Source: Candidatus Nitrosoglobus terrae
Lineage (GTDB): Bacteria; Pseudomonadota; Gammaproteobacteria; Nitrosococcales; Nitrosococcaceae
Assembly (NCBI RefSeq): GCF_002356115.1
Contig: NZ_AP014836.1
Location: 1,313,001 to 1,377,000, forward strand
Length of the DNA: 64,000 bases
Direction of reading: 5' to 3'
Shown: positions 52,294-61,546 of the stretch, piece after piece
Layout of the letters: each line of letters opens with the position of its first letter
Position numbering within the stretch: position 1 is the stretch's first letter
Program-made: the position numbers and the translations under genes
Notes under the pieces: model-generated
Databases searched by the model: none
Seen by the model: only the letters and a program-made list of their open reading frames with translations
What the model was told of the DNA's origin: nothing

Positions 52294-52785
52294 ATGAATA
52301 AACACTCATTAATTGGTAGCATCTGCCTACTAGCCTATCTTTTAGGCTGGTTAGGCAGTGCTCAAATGACAGTGCTACTGCTAGCCAATCTAGGGCACTC
52401 CCATAAACTATTTTTAGCCCAACAAGGCAGCGCCCTCCAAATCACCTTACACCATCCGGGCTATATAGATGATCATAACCCAGACTTAACCCTCCATCAG
52501 CATGATCTGCTAGATGAAATCATCTTTACCCTTTCTAGCCAAGATAATAGCTATGACTGTACCGACCATATTATTCATATCCCTACAGATAAAGAGCTCA
52601 TCGTAGCTACCAGTAACAACATCAACGATAAAATTAACTTATCTATAGGTTTTACGTTCCTAGCTACTATTTTTCTGTTTCCTATTTTCATCTCGAAGGT
52701 TATTGATTCCTCCTGCTCAGATCAGCTGCAACCAGATATTCCTTCAGTTCCATTACACTTACCTACTACTGTTCTTCTAAATTAA
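52294..52785 (+). CDS. His/Asp-rich small membrane protein at the head of the Czc operon
   Basis: 163 residues. Two membrane helices (about 7-30 and 123-142) flank a loop rich in His, Asp and Cys: LGHSHKLF, LHHPGYIDDHNPDLTLHQHD and YDCTDHIIHIP. This would bind a divalent metal such as Zn(II) in the periplasm. It is 27 bp after the iron permease and precedes the CzcC-like gene; a hairpin at 52808-52825 lies between. I do not recognise a named family; similar proteins occur upstream of czc genes. It mirrors the Cys-rich protein upstream of cusC. Confidence 0.65.
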   Translation: MNKHSLIGSICLLAYLLGWLGSAQMTVLLLANLGHSHKLFLAQQGSALQITLHHPGYIDDHNPDLTLHQHDLLDEIIFTLSSQDNSYDCTDHIIHIPTDKELIVATSNNINDKINLSIGFTFLATIFLFPIFISKVIDSSCSDQLQPDIPSVPLHLPTTVLLN

Positions 52786-52807
52786 GCCGTTAAAAAAGCA
52801 TTATTTA

Positions 52808-52841
52808 CCTTCTGCCTTCAGAAGGGGTTTTGTTATTTTTT
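52808..52841 (+). terminator. Terminator or attenuator before the CzcC gene
   Basis: CCTTCTG (52808-52814), loop CCTT, CAGAAGG (52819-52825), then GGTTTTG and TTATTTTTTT. The T-rich tail contains the TTG at 52830 that would otherwise look like a czcC start, which argues for the later ATG. It could regulate flow into czcCBA. Confidence 0.65.
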
Positions 52842-52895
52842 TACCTTGCTTTGACCATTACTATAACTTTATGCAGAAGATATAGAACATTTGTT

Positions 52896-54356
52896 ATGTC
52901 CGTTCAAAAACTCTCTCCCTTACTACTAGTTAGTTACTGCTTAGTATTAACCACTGGGTGTACGACTACTTATTCGGCCTCCTCTCTCTCAGCCGCAGGA
53001 ACACCTGCACTATGGAGTGAAGAGCCCATAATTAAAAATGTGATGCAAACCCCCTTAGTAACGGCAGTTAAAGAAAAATCTCAGGCTTCCCCAGTAGAAA
53101 ATAGTGAGCCTACCGGAAATATTACTTTGCAACAGATCCTTGCTTTAGTGCTCATGGGAAATCCTCAGTTGGCTGTCTTTTCGACAGAAATTCGGGCTAG
53201 AGAAGCAGAGATGATCCAAGCCAGCTTACTACCTAACCCCGTATTTAGTATAGAGGGTGAAGATCTCGCTAATAGTGCTCTCAGAGGACTTGACGGTAAT
53301 ATTATAACGAGCAAACTTAGCCAAGTGATTCTACTTGGAGGTAAACGAGTCAAGCGAATGATTGCAGCCGGACTTACCCGAGATCTTGCTGGCTGGGACT
53401 ATGAAGTCAAACGCATTGATGTGCTCACTCAAGCCGCTAAAGCTTTCATTGCAGTGTTAAATGCTCAAGAAAAAATCGCTTTGACCCAAGAGTTTATACG
53501 TTTCTCCGAGCAAATTGTCAATTCCGTGACTAAACGGGTACAGGCGGGTAAGACCTCGCCAGTTGAAGAAACTAAAGCTAAGGTAGCCCTCTCTTCGGTC
53601 AAGATTGAGCTTGCCTTAGCTGAACAGAAACTCAGAGCTGCTAAGAAACGGCTAGCTGCCACTTGGGGCAGTACAGCACCACAATTTCAGAAGGCGATCG
53701 GTCAACTACAAGCTATTTCCCCGATTCCTCCTTTAGAACAACTGGCTAATCTCATAGACCAAAACCCTGATCTTGCCCGATGGACAACAGAGCTTGCGCA
53801 ACGGCAAGCCCTTATTGAGCTAGAGAAAAGCGAAGCTATACCTGATCTTACGATCAGTTTAGGAGAAACTTATTATGCTAACGGTGCCCCTCATGTCTTG
53901 GATATTGGGGCTCCAGCCGCTTCTGCTCCGCATGCTAATGCTCTGATGGCGGGTATTTCCATTCCTATTCCTATATTCAATCGAAACCAAGGGGGAGTTC
54001 GGGAAGCTCAGCAGCATTTTACTAAGGCACGACAGGCTTGGCGAGCTACTCAAGTACAGGTAGTCGCTGACCTAAGTACTGCCTATCAACAATTAGCGGG
54101 CGCTCACGCTGAAGTTACTATACTTGAAACTGAAGTTCTCCCTGGGGCAAAAAGTGCTTTTAAGGCAGCTACCCGCGGTTTTCGTCTAGGTAAATTTGAT
54201 TTTCTAAGCGTTTTAAATGCACAGCAAACCCTGTTTGATTCTAAATTACAATACCTAGATGCCTTAACAGAATACCATCAAGCGGTCGCTGGAGTTGAAC
54301 GACTCATTGGAGAGCGACTTGAAGTGGCTGCAAGCACTGATAGCCCTGAGGGATAA
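52896..54356 (+). CDS. czcC: TolC-family outer-membrane lipoprotein channel, CzcC-like
   Basis: 486 residues from ATG 52896. The lipoprotein signal (LLLVSYCLVLTTGC) with its lipobox Cys fixes this start; the frame is open upstream to a TTG inside the terminator, which I discard. Two efflux-protein repeats follow: LQQILALVLMGNPQLAVF near residue 80 and LANLIDQNPDLARWTTEL near residue 265. LLGGKRVKRMIAAG is typical of CzcC. It forms the outer-membrane channel of a divalent-cation efflux complex. It is three bases before the adaptor gene. Confidence 0.85.
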   Translation: MSVQKLSPLLLVSYCLVLTTGCTTTYSASSLSAAGTPALWSEEPIIKNVMQTPLVTAVKEKSQASPVENSEPTGNITLQQILALVLMGNPQLAVFSTEIRAREAEMIQASLLPNPVFSIEGEDLANSALRGLDGNIITSKLSQVILLGGKRVKRMIAAGLTRDLAGWDYEVKRIDVLTQAAKAFIAVLNAQEKIALTQEFIRFSEQIVNSVTKRVQAGKTSPVEETKAKVALSSVKIELALAEQKLRAAKKRLAATWGSTAPQFQKAIGQLQAISPIPPLEQLANLIDQNPDLARWTTELAQRQALIELEKSEAIPDLTISLGETYYANGAPHVLDIGAPAASAPHANALMAGISIPIPIFNRNQGGVREAQQHFTKARQAWRATQVQVVADLSTAYQQLAGAHAEVTILETEVLPGAKSAFKAATRGFRLGKFDFLSVLNAQQTLFDSKLQYLDALTEYHQAVAGVERLIGERLEVAASTDSPEG

Positions 54357-54359
54357 TTC

Positions 54360-55583
54360 ATGAGAAACAAAACCTCATCGGCTATCTTAATAGTGATTGG
54401 GATAGGAATTGTGCTTGGATGGCGTATCCTGCAAATAGACTCTTCCCATGAAAATAATGAACAGACAGAAGATCTACAAGTTGAAACAAATAAAGAGGGA
54501 GATCCAGCGGAAGAATCCCAAATTCAAATCAGCAATCTTGAGCGTAATTATATTAAGCTCACCCCTGAAGCTCAGCGAAAGGCAGGCATTCAAGTAGAAG
54601 CAGCAGGATCAGGGATCATAAAAACCACGCTCACGCTTCCTGGAGAAATCCAGCTCAACCCTCGTCAAGAAGCCCATGTAGTCCCGCAGATACAAGGTAT
54701 TGCTATTGAAGTACGTAAATTTCTTGGAGATAAAGTCAAAAAGGGTGAGGTTTTGGCAATACTACAAAGCCGAGATCTGGCCGATCTGAGAAGCCAATAT
54801 CTCGTGGCACTGCAGCAATTGGATTTAGCCCATCAGATTGTAAATCGAGAAGAGATCTTATGGAGAGAAAGAATATCAGCTAAGCAAGACTATCTCATTG
54901 CTAAGATAGAGCTAGCCAAAGCTAAAGTCATGGTTGAGGCCGCCGCTCAAAAACTCTATGCCTTAGATTTATCTAAGGCTGATCTGGCTGAAAAAGACGT
55001 GGCGCTTTTCAGCCATTATCGACTGCTGGCCCCTTTTACCGGCGAAGTCGTTGACCAAGATCTATCACTAGGTGAGTCCGTCTCGGTTGGCACAATAGTC
55101 TGTACGATTGCTGATCTTTCTACCGTTTGGGCTGGAATCACGGTTTATACTAAAGATTTAGCCACCATTCAGCTAGGCCAAAAAGTAAAAATTAAAGCCG
55201 TAAATACTGGACTAGCCACTAAAGGCTCTATATTTTACATGGGGCCATTGGTTGGGAAGCAAACCCGTTCTGCTAAAGCTTATGTAGAAATTCCTAACCC
55301 CAAGGGGTACTGGCGACCTGGATTGTTTATTACTGCTGAAGTATTGCAGGAAGAAATCGAGATCCCGGTAACTGTCGTCCCTGAAGCTATCCAAACCTAT
55401 CAAGATCATCCCATAGTATTTGTTCAGCATGAAGGTATTTTCGAACCTCGAGAAATTATCCTAGGTCGACGAGATAGTCATTGGGTTGAGATCAGTGAAG
55501 GCCTCTTAGCCGGTGAACGGTACGTTACCCGTAACAGTTTTGTACTTAAATCCGAACTCAACAAACCTGTTGAAGAAGATTAA
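54360..55583 (+). CDS. czcB: RND periplasmic adaptor, CzcB-like
   Basis: 407 residues. An N-terminal membrane anchor (IVIGIGIVLGWRIL) is followed by a Glu/Asp-rich linker, then QVEAAGSGIIKTTLTLPGEI, the barrel-sandwich pieces (VVPQIQGIAIEVRKFLGDKVKKG and APFTGEVVDQDLSLGESV) and the hairpin between. IADLSTVWAGITVYTKDL begins the beta-barrel. It couples CzcA to CzcC in the periplasm. It is 11 bp before czcA. No metal-binding N-terminal domain of the kind seen in the Cus adaptor is present. Confidence 0.87.
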   Translation: MRNKTSSAILIVIGIGIVLGWRILQIDSSHENNEQTEDLQVETNKEGDPAEESQIQISNLERNYIKLTPEAQRKAGIQVEAAGSGIIKTTLTLPGEIQLNPRQEAHVVPQIQGIAIEVRKFLGDKVKKGEVLAILQSRDLADLRSQYLVALQQLDLAHQIVNREEILWRERISAKQDYLIAKIELAKAKVMVEAAAQKLYALDLSKADLAEKDVALFSHYRLLAPFTGEVVDQDLSLGESVSVGTIVCTIADLSTVWAGITVYTKDLATIQLGQKVKIKAVNTGLATKGSIFYMGPLVGKQTRSAKAYVEIPNPKGYWRPGLFITAEVLQEEIEIPVTVVPEAIQTYQDHPIVFVQHEGIFEPREIILGRRDSHWVEISEGLLAGERYVTRNSFVLKSELNKPVEED

Positions 55584-55594
55584 AAAAACAGATC

Positions 55595-58500
55595 ATGCTA
55601 GATCGCCTCTTAAAATTCTCTATCAACCGACGATGGCTAGTCATGTTAGCTGTCTTTGGGTTAGTTCTGTTTGGGATTTATAGCTACCACCAGCTACCTA
55701 TCAGTGCCGTACCTGATGTCTCTAATATCCAAGTCCAGATTAACACGGAAGCACTAGGCTACTCTCCCTTAGAGACAGAGGAGTTAATTACTTTTCCGAT
55801 GGAACTAGCCATGCTAGGGACACCCAAACTTCACAAAACTCGCTCTATCTCAAAATATGGATTATCTCAAGTCGTTGCTATCTTTGAGGATAGCACCGAT
55901 ATTTATTTTGCCCGCCAGCAAGTCAACGAACGCATTCAGCAAGCAAGAGGCTCGCTCCCCCTTGGGATTAGACCCCAGATAGGCCCTATCGCTACTGGCT
56001 TAGGAGAAATTGTACTATGGACTGTAGAGGCTATTCCCAGCGGGCGTAAATCAGATAAGAATCCTCATACGCTCACTGATCTACGCACCCTTCAAGACTG
56101 GGTCATTCGACCCCAATTGCTGACTGTCCCTGGGATAACAGAAATCAACAGCATTGGTGGCTATAAGAAACAATACCATGTCACCCCGGATCCCCAGAGG
56201 CTTATCGCCTATGGTTTAAATTTTCAGGATGTGATGAGGGCATTAGCCAAGAACAATAACAATATAGGCGCTGGCTATATTGAGCATGCGGGAGAGCAAT
56301 ACCTGATTCGGGTGCCGGGGCGAGTTTATACCTTTAATGAAATTGGTAATATCCAAGTAGGAATCTCTCAAGGAGTACCTATCCTGATTCAGGATGTGGC
56401 TGAGGTTTTATTAGGCAAAGAGTTACGCACCGGCGCAGCTACCCGAGACGGTAAAGAAGCAATTATTGGCACGGCGGTTATGTTGACAGGGAAAAATAGC
56501 CACGTTGTTGCTCGGGCAGCGGTAAAAAAATTAGCTGAGGTTAATCACTCGCTGATCGCAGAAGGGGTGGAGATTAAACCCTTTTACGATCGGACTGTTT
56601 TAGTAGATACGGCTATTGCCACCGTCAAAAATAATCTGCTCGAAGGGGCGGCTCTAGTCGTTACCATCTTATTTCTGCTACTGGGCAATATCCGAGCGGC
56701 GCTGATTACCGCTCTCGTCATCCCTCTTGCTATGCTCTTTACTATCGCCGGCATGATCGTAAGTGAAGTCAGTGCCAACCTAGTCAGCCTAGGCGCAATT
56801 GATTTTGGGATTATCGTTGACGGTGCTGTCGTCATTGTTGAGAACTGTATCCGCCATCTGTCAGAAACACAAGAGCAGCTAAAACGGCCTTTAACCCTAG
56901 ATCAACGCCTCAAGATAGTCTATGAGGCTTCTGCAGAAACCCTCCGAGCGCTCCTATTCGGGCAACTGATCATCATGTCCGTATATGCCCCTATTTTCGC
57001 CCTTACTGGAGTAGCCGGAAAAATGTTTCATCCGATGGCCCAAACGGTCATTATGGCCCTGCTTGGGGCTACACTCCTCTCTGTCACCTTTATCCCGGCA
57101 GCGATAGCGTTATTTATTGGTAAAAAAGTCTCAGAGAAGGAGAGCGGGCTTATCAGGCTAGCGCAAAAAGCTTATCTGCCCATCCTAAACTTCGTACTTC
57201 ATAATCGTGCCTTGATGACGACCATTGCAGTCGTCATTGCCATCCTAAGTGGCCTGATCGCCACCCGTCTAGGCACGGAATTTGTCCCTCATCTTGATGA
57301 AGGCGATAGCGCTTTGGTAGTTGTTCGCTCGCCAGGTACCAGCCTGAGCCAATCCATTGCCATGGAAAAAAATCTGGAAAAATTACTGAAAACATTCCCT
57401 GAGGTAAAAACAGTAGCCGGTCGAACAGGCACCGCCGAAGTAGCTAATGATGTAATGGGGCCAGAGCAAACCGATGTCTATGTGATGCTCAAGCCCAAGA
57501 AAGAATGGCCTGACCCAAGCCGACCCAAAGAAGATCTTGCCCAAGCGATTTCCCAGCAGATCAACGATCTTCCTGGCGGCGCTAACTATGAGGTGAGCCA
57601 ACCCATTGAGGATCGAGTTAATGAGATGCTTTCCGGCGTTAAGGCCGATGTGGCGATTAAAGTCTTTGGTGATGATAGATCAATCTTATTAGCCACTGCA
57701 GAGCAGATCGCCACTATTCTCAGGACGGTGCCAGGAGCCACAGATATACGGGTGGAGCAGATTGCAGGACTGCCGACGCTAAGTGTGAATATAAAGCGGC
57801 AAGAGCTAGCCCGTTATGGGCTTAATGTGGCCGATATTCAGGGAATCGTGCAAATTGCCATGGGCGGGGTAGCCACTGGTAAGATCTACCAAGGAGATCG
57901 TCGCTTTGACTTAGTAGTACGACTACCGGAGCAATATCGAGTGGATATTGAGACCCTAAGCCGTCTACCTATTCTGCTTCCTGCTATCCCCCCTACTCAA
58001 CAAGCACCAGGACAGGTTACCGCTCAAGCTATCGGGGCAGCTTATGTTCCCTTAAGTACGGTGGCTGAGATACAAATTCAATCTGGCCCTAATCAGATCA
58101 CACGAGAAAATGGAAAGCGCCGGATAGTGACCACTTTCAATGTTCGAGGTCGAGATCTAGGATCAGTGGTGGCAGAAGCCCAAGCTAAAATTCAAAAACA
58201 AATTATGCTTCCGGCAGGCTATTGGATTCACTGGGGAGGAGAATTTGAGCTGATGATTGAGGCGGCAAACCGCCTGACTATCGTCGTTCCTATTACGCTA
58301 CTGCTTATATTTCTTTTCTTATATAGCGCTTTCGGTAATTTTAAAGACGGCTTGTTGGTTTTTACCGGTGTTCCCTTTGCATTAACGGGAGGAATAGTTG
58401 CCCTTTGGCTACGGGATATCCCCCTTTCTATCTCCGCTGGAGTAGGCTTTATTGCCCTCTCTGGCGTAGCTGTACTCAACGGCTTAGTCATGATTACCTT

Positions 58501-58846
58501 TATTAATAAACTCTATGCAGAGGGCTTACCTTTAGATCAAGCTGTTCGGCAAGGTGCACTCACTCGCTTACGCCCGGTACTAATGACTGCCTTAGTCGCT
58601 TCCTTAGGTTTTGTACCGATGGCTATAGCGACTAGCGCAGGAGCGGAAGTACAGCGCCCCCTTGCAACGGTAGTCATTGGCGGTATTATTTCCTCGACTA
58701 TTTTGACTTTACTGCTTTTACCTATGCTCTATCATTGGGCTTACGCCACTCTATCCAGCCGGTATAAAATAACTAATAATAACAACGTACCTCCAAGCAA
58801 CCATAACGAGCCAAATAACCATAACGATAAGGGAATAGAAAAATAA
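55595..58846 (+). CDS. czcA: RND heavy-metal pump, CzcA-like (divalent type)
   Basis: 1083 residues, 12 helices and two large periplasmic loops. Helix 4 reads GAIDFGIIVDGAVVIVEN, the DFG-x-x-VDGAV form of Zn/Co/Cd/Ni pumps. The first loop begins PISAVPDVSNIQVQINT. It moves divalent ions from the periplasm and cytoplasm through CzcC with proton influx. The last 30 or so residues (after AYATLSS) are polar, Asn- and His-rich, and coded opposite the DUF599 gene, an unusual tail. Metal type is inferred from the helix motif; a test would be needed to rank Zn, Co and Cd. Confidence 0.9.
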   Translation: MLDRLLKFSINRRWLVMLAVFGLVLFGIYSYHQLPISAVPDVSNIQVQINTEALGYSPLETEELITFPMELAMLGTPKLHKTRSISKYGLSQVVAIFEDSTDIYFARQQVNERIQQARGSLPLGIRPQIGPIATGLGEIVLWTVEAIPSGRKSDKNPHTLTDLRTLQDWVIRPQLLTVPGITEINSIGGYKKQYHVTPDPQRLIAYGLNFQDVMRALAKNNNNIGAGYIEHAGEQYLIRVPGRVYTFNEIGNIQVGISQGVPILIQDVAEVLLGKELRTGAATRDGKEAIIGTAVMLTGKNSHVVARAAVKKLAEVNHSLIAEGVEIKPFYDRTVLVDTAIATVKNNLLEGAALVVTILFLLLGNIRAALITALVIPLAMLFTIAGMIVSEVSANLVSLGAIDFGIIVDGAVVIVENCIRHLSETQEQLKRPLTLDQRLKIVYEASAETLRALLFGQLIIMSVYAPIFALTGVAGKMFHPMAQTVIMALLGATLLSVTFIPAAIALFIGKKVSEKESGLIRLAQKAYLPILNFVLHNRALMTTIAVVIAILSGLIATRLGTEFVPHLDEGDSALVVVRSPGTSLSQSIAMEKNLEKLLKTFPEVKTVAGRTGTAEVANDVMGPEQTDVYVMLKPKKEWPDPSRPKEDLAQAISQQINDLPGGANYEVSQPIEDRVNEMLSGVKADVAIKVFGDDRSILLATAEQIATILRTVPGATDIRVEQIAGLPTLSVNIKRQELARYGLNVADIQGIVQIAMGGVATGKIYQGDRRFDLVVRLPEQYRVDIETLSRLPILLPAIPPTQQAPGQVTAQAIGAAYVPLSTVAEIQIQSGPNQITRENGKRRIVTTFNVRGRDLGSVVAEAQAKIQKQIMLPAGYWIHWGGEFELMIEAANRLTIVVPITLLLIFLFLYSAFGNFKDGLLVFTGVPFALTGGIVALWLRDIPLSISAGVGFIALSGVAVLNGLVMITFINKLYAEGLPLDQAVRQGALTRLRPVLMTALVASLGFVPMAIATSAGAEVQRPLATVVIGGIISSTILTLLLLPMLYHWAYATLSSRYKITNNNNVPPSNHNEPNNHNDKGIEK

Positions 58847-59388
58847 TAACCTCGCATCCCTAAAGTGTAGTGATTTGCCCCTCGTTTCAATATCTCTATG
58901 ACGGCATTGACGCTAATACCTGATTCTTGGTATTCAGCGATATTAATCATAAAGCTGGTATGGTTATAGTAGCGGATTGCTAGCACAAAATTAAAAAAAG
59001 AAAAAAAGAAATCTCCGCTCAGTATTATCAGCTTTAATAGCCACAGTATTTCATTGTTATAGCCAAAATAATTAAATAATTTAGATAACTCAGGCTGTTT
59101 CTCGACGAAAAAAGCGGCATTAAGAATACCTAAGGCAAGTAGAATCGCTGTAGAAGCCAGAAGGGTTGCGGCCATAGTCCAATTGCGTAAAGTTTGGACC
59201 GCCAGTATATCGCGCCCGTCTTGTATGATTTTTCGTACCCACAACCTGCGAGCCTGTTGCGATAACCCAATCGCAGTTGATAACGGCTGTCTTCGTATTT
59301 GCCGTAATAGCTGAACATGGTAACCCCCTAACAATATAAAGGCTAACAGTATTAATCCGTATTCCCAGTCAGGCATAAGATATATCAA
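58741..59388 (-). CDS. DUF599 family membrane protein
   Basis: 215 residues with four hydrophobic helices (about 6-20, 68-90, 115-140, 180-208), in the layout of DUF599. LLAFILLGGYHVQLLRQIRRQP lies near the start, then WVRKIIQDGRDILAVQTLRNWTMAATLLAS and the conserved SFFNFVLAIRYYNHTSFMINI. Function unproven. Its 3' end overlaps the end of czcA on the other strand by 106 bp. It lies 12 bp after corA and is probably co-transcribed, which may hint at a role in ion or membrane homeostasis; that is inference. Confidence 0.82.
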   Translation of the reverse strand: MIYLMPDWEYGLILLAFILLGGYHVQLLRQIRRQPLSTAIGLSQQARRLWVRKIIQDGRDILAVQTLRNWTMAATLLASTAILLALGILNAAFFVEKQPELSKLFNYFGYNNEILWLLKLIILSGDFFFSFFNFVLAIRYYNHTSFMINIAEYQESGISVNAVIEILKRGANHYTLGMRGYYFSIPLSLWLFGSLWLLGGTLLLLVILYRLDRVA

Positions 59389-59400
59389 AGCATATTAGGA

Positions 59401-60480
59401 TCAAAACCACTTTCGCCGCTTAAAAAATGCTAAAAGCAAGACGGCTATGGCAATCATCACTAACCATACCCCCGGATACCCATAGTGCCATCTAAGCTCT
59501 GGCATTGCCCAAGGATTATTAGGGTTACTCTCAAAGTTCATACCATAAACACCCACAATAAACGTTAGCGGAATAAAAATAGTGGCAATAATGGTCAATA
59601 CCCGCATAATCTCGTTAGTATGATTGCTAACACTAGAGAGATAGATATCTAGCATATTGCTAGTAATTTCCCGATAGGCTTCTAATAACTCCATAAGCTG
59701 GATGCTATGATCATAGCAATCACGTAAATATATTTTAGTGGCGCTACTAATTAAGCTATGCTCCTCTCGTAGTAACCCATTCACCGCCTCCCGCTGTGGC
59801 CAGAGTGTCCGCCGCAGCGACAATAATCCCCGCCTAAGCTGATGAACCCATAGCAAAGTATCTGAGGTTGGGTTGCATAAAAGCTCTTCTTCTAAATCAT
59901 CAATCTCCTCACCTACTCTCTCTAAGAGAGGAAAACCGCTATCAATGACTAAGTCAATTAAGGTATAAAATAAATAATCTATAGCATTAGATTGGATGTG
60001 GTTACCTTTTTTCCGCAATCGTTCTCTAATTGACTCGAAAGGATCCTCATTGCCATCACAAAAACTCACTATATAACGTTTATCTAAAAACAAGCTAATC
60101 TGTTTGGTAGTTATTGTTAAATCGTCCTCCATGGTCGCTAGCCCCAAAATTACAAATAGCTGATCATCATAGCTTTCCATTTTTGGGCGCTGTCCTTTTT
60201 TAGAAACATCTTCCATGGCTAACGGATGAAGATTAAGCAATGTCCCAATATTATGTAAGATCGCTGATCCCGGAGAACCTTGAATATGGATCCAGAGATT
60301 AGGTGAGTCATGAAAATAATCTTGGCATTGGCTAATATCAGCTAGCTTCTCCTCCTGAAATTCGGTGATGGTATAGCTCATTAGGTTAATTGAATGTTGG
60401 CTTTCTATACCCTCTTTTATTGCCATCAAAGTACCTGGTGGGGTACCCGGAGGAGAATAATCCTTAATAAAATAACTCAT
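59401..60480 (-). CDS. corA: CorA-family Mg/Co transporter
   Basis: 359 residues. A large N-terminal soluble domain (1-290) has LWIHIQGSPGS near residue 47 and HPLAMEDV near 75. Two C-terminal helices follow: the first ends with VGVYGMNFES, which holds the GMN ion-selectivity motif, and the second ends in KRRKWF. MPELRWHYGYP lies between them. The pentameric channel takes up Mg(II) (and Co(II)). Members with this motif are CorA or ZntB; the GMN loop and the MPEL segment favour CorA. The next gene on the strand is the DUF599 protein, 12 bp away. Confidence 0.9.
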   Translation of the reverse strand: MSYFIKDYSPPGTPPGTLMAIKEGIESQHSINLMSYTITEFQEEKLADISQCQDYFHDSPNLWIHIQGSPGSAILHNIGTLLNLHPLAMEDVSKKGQRPKMESYDDQLFVILGLATMEDDLTITTKQISLFLDKRYIVSFCDGNEDPFESIRERLRKKGNHIQSNAIDYLFYTLIDLVIDSGFPLLERVGEEIDDLEEELLCNPTSDTLLWVHQLRRGLLSLRRTLWPQREAVNGLLREEHSLISSATKIYLRDCYDHSIQLMELLEAYREITSNMLDIYLSSVSNHTNEIMRVLTIIATIFIPLTFIVGVYGMNFESNPNNPWAMPELRWHYGYPGVWLVMIAIAVLLLAFFKRRKWF

Positions 60481-60717
60481 ATTTAGCCCCCTACCTCACC
60501 ATGGATCATCTTCTGCTTACCTATATTTTATTCGCCTAAATAAATAAGTGTATTTATTATCCTTTCCATAAACCCACACACTTATTACTTCTGTACATTA
60601 AATTATTTGTAACCATACTACTAATAATATAGTGAGCCATTTATATCTACACTTACCAGATGGGATTATAATCTTAGCCCTTTAGTAAAACTGTAACTAA
60701 CTTAAGAGAGGATAATA

Positions 60718-61479
60718 ATGAAAACACTTGGAAAAATTATATTTGGAGTACTCATCACACTACTCATTATCATCAGTATTGCCTTATATTTCGCTTGGTC
60801 AAATCTTGATAGCATAGCGGCAGGGGCTATTGAAAAATATGGCTCCCAAGCCATTGGTACCCCAGTAACCGTAGGTAAAGTAGAGATCTTACTTGAGAAA
60901 GGTACAGCTCAAATCAATAACCTGACGATTGGTAACCCCCAAGGCTATCAATCAGACCATGTCATGGAAATTGGAACCATTCAAGCAGGTTTAGATATCT
61001 CTTCTCTGAAGACTAACACCATCGTGGTGAATGAAATCGTTATTGACGGTGCCGGTATTAACGCAGAAATTAAGGGGACACAAAGTAACCTTACTCAGAT
61101 TCGTGATAACTTAAAGCAGCAGGCCAGCTCTGCAGAGCCATCAGCTCAGCCGGCAGAAACAGAGACAGAAACAACAACAGAGCAAAAACCAGCAGCGCCG
61201 GGTAAAAAATTCATCGTCAAAGCATTTCGCTTTACCAATGGGCAGGCCACTGCACTTATCGATGCGGTCAATATCAAGCAGGCTATTAAAATTCCCGATA
61301 TCTCGCTTCAAGATATTGGGGCAAAATCAGGCGGCGTAGCCGGATCTGAGCTAGCGCAGCAAATACTACAGCCCGTAATTGAAAAAGTGATGGAGCAGGT
61401 GCGTAATCAAACAGGAAAACAAGCTATTGACACTTTGAAAGAAACAGGTAAAAAAGCGCTAGAGAATTTACTGAAGTAG
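60718..61479 (+). CDS. AsmA-like single-pass membrane protein
   Basis: 253 residues. An N-terminal helix (IIFGVLITLLIIISIALYFAW) anchors a periplasmic part. The pattern GTPVTVGKVEILLEKGTAQINNL, then GNPQGYQSDHVMEIGTIQAGLDI is that of AsmA/YhdP-like proteins with alternating beta strands. A Glu/Thr/Pro-rich linker follows near 140-165, and a C-terminal amphipathic stretch includes VIEKVMEQVRNQTGKQAIDTL. Function unknown; members act in outer-membrane lipid or polysaccharide homeostasis. GAGAGG precedes the ATG. It ends in a strong terminator at 61515-61540. Confidence 0.75.
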   Translation: MKTLGKIIFGVLITLLIIISIALYFAWSNLDSIAAGAIEKYGSQAIGTPVTVGKVEILLEKGTAQINNLTIGNPQGYQSDHVMEIGTIQAGLDISSLKTNTIVVNEIVIDGAGINAEIKGTQSNLTQIRDNLKQQASSAEPSAQPAETETETTTEQKPAAPGKKFIVKAFRFTNGQATALIDAVNIKQAIKIPDISLQDIGAKSGGVAGSELAQQILQPVIEKVMEQVRNQTGKQAIDTLKETGKKALENLLK

Positions 61480-61514
61480 AAGCAATAAAAAGAAGCAAAA
61501 TTTTATCCAAGAGA

Positions 61515-61540
61515 TAGGGTGCTACATCGGTAGCACCCTA
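61515..61540. terminator. Bidirectional terminator hairpin
   Basis: TAGGGTGCTAC, loop ATCG, GTAGCACCCTA: a perfect 11-bp stem (61515-61525 with 61530-61540) between two convergent genes. Confidence 0.75.
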
Positions 61541-61546
61541 CTGCCA

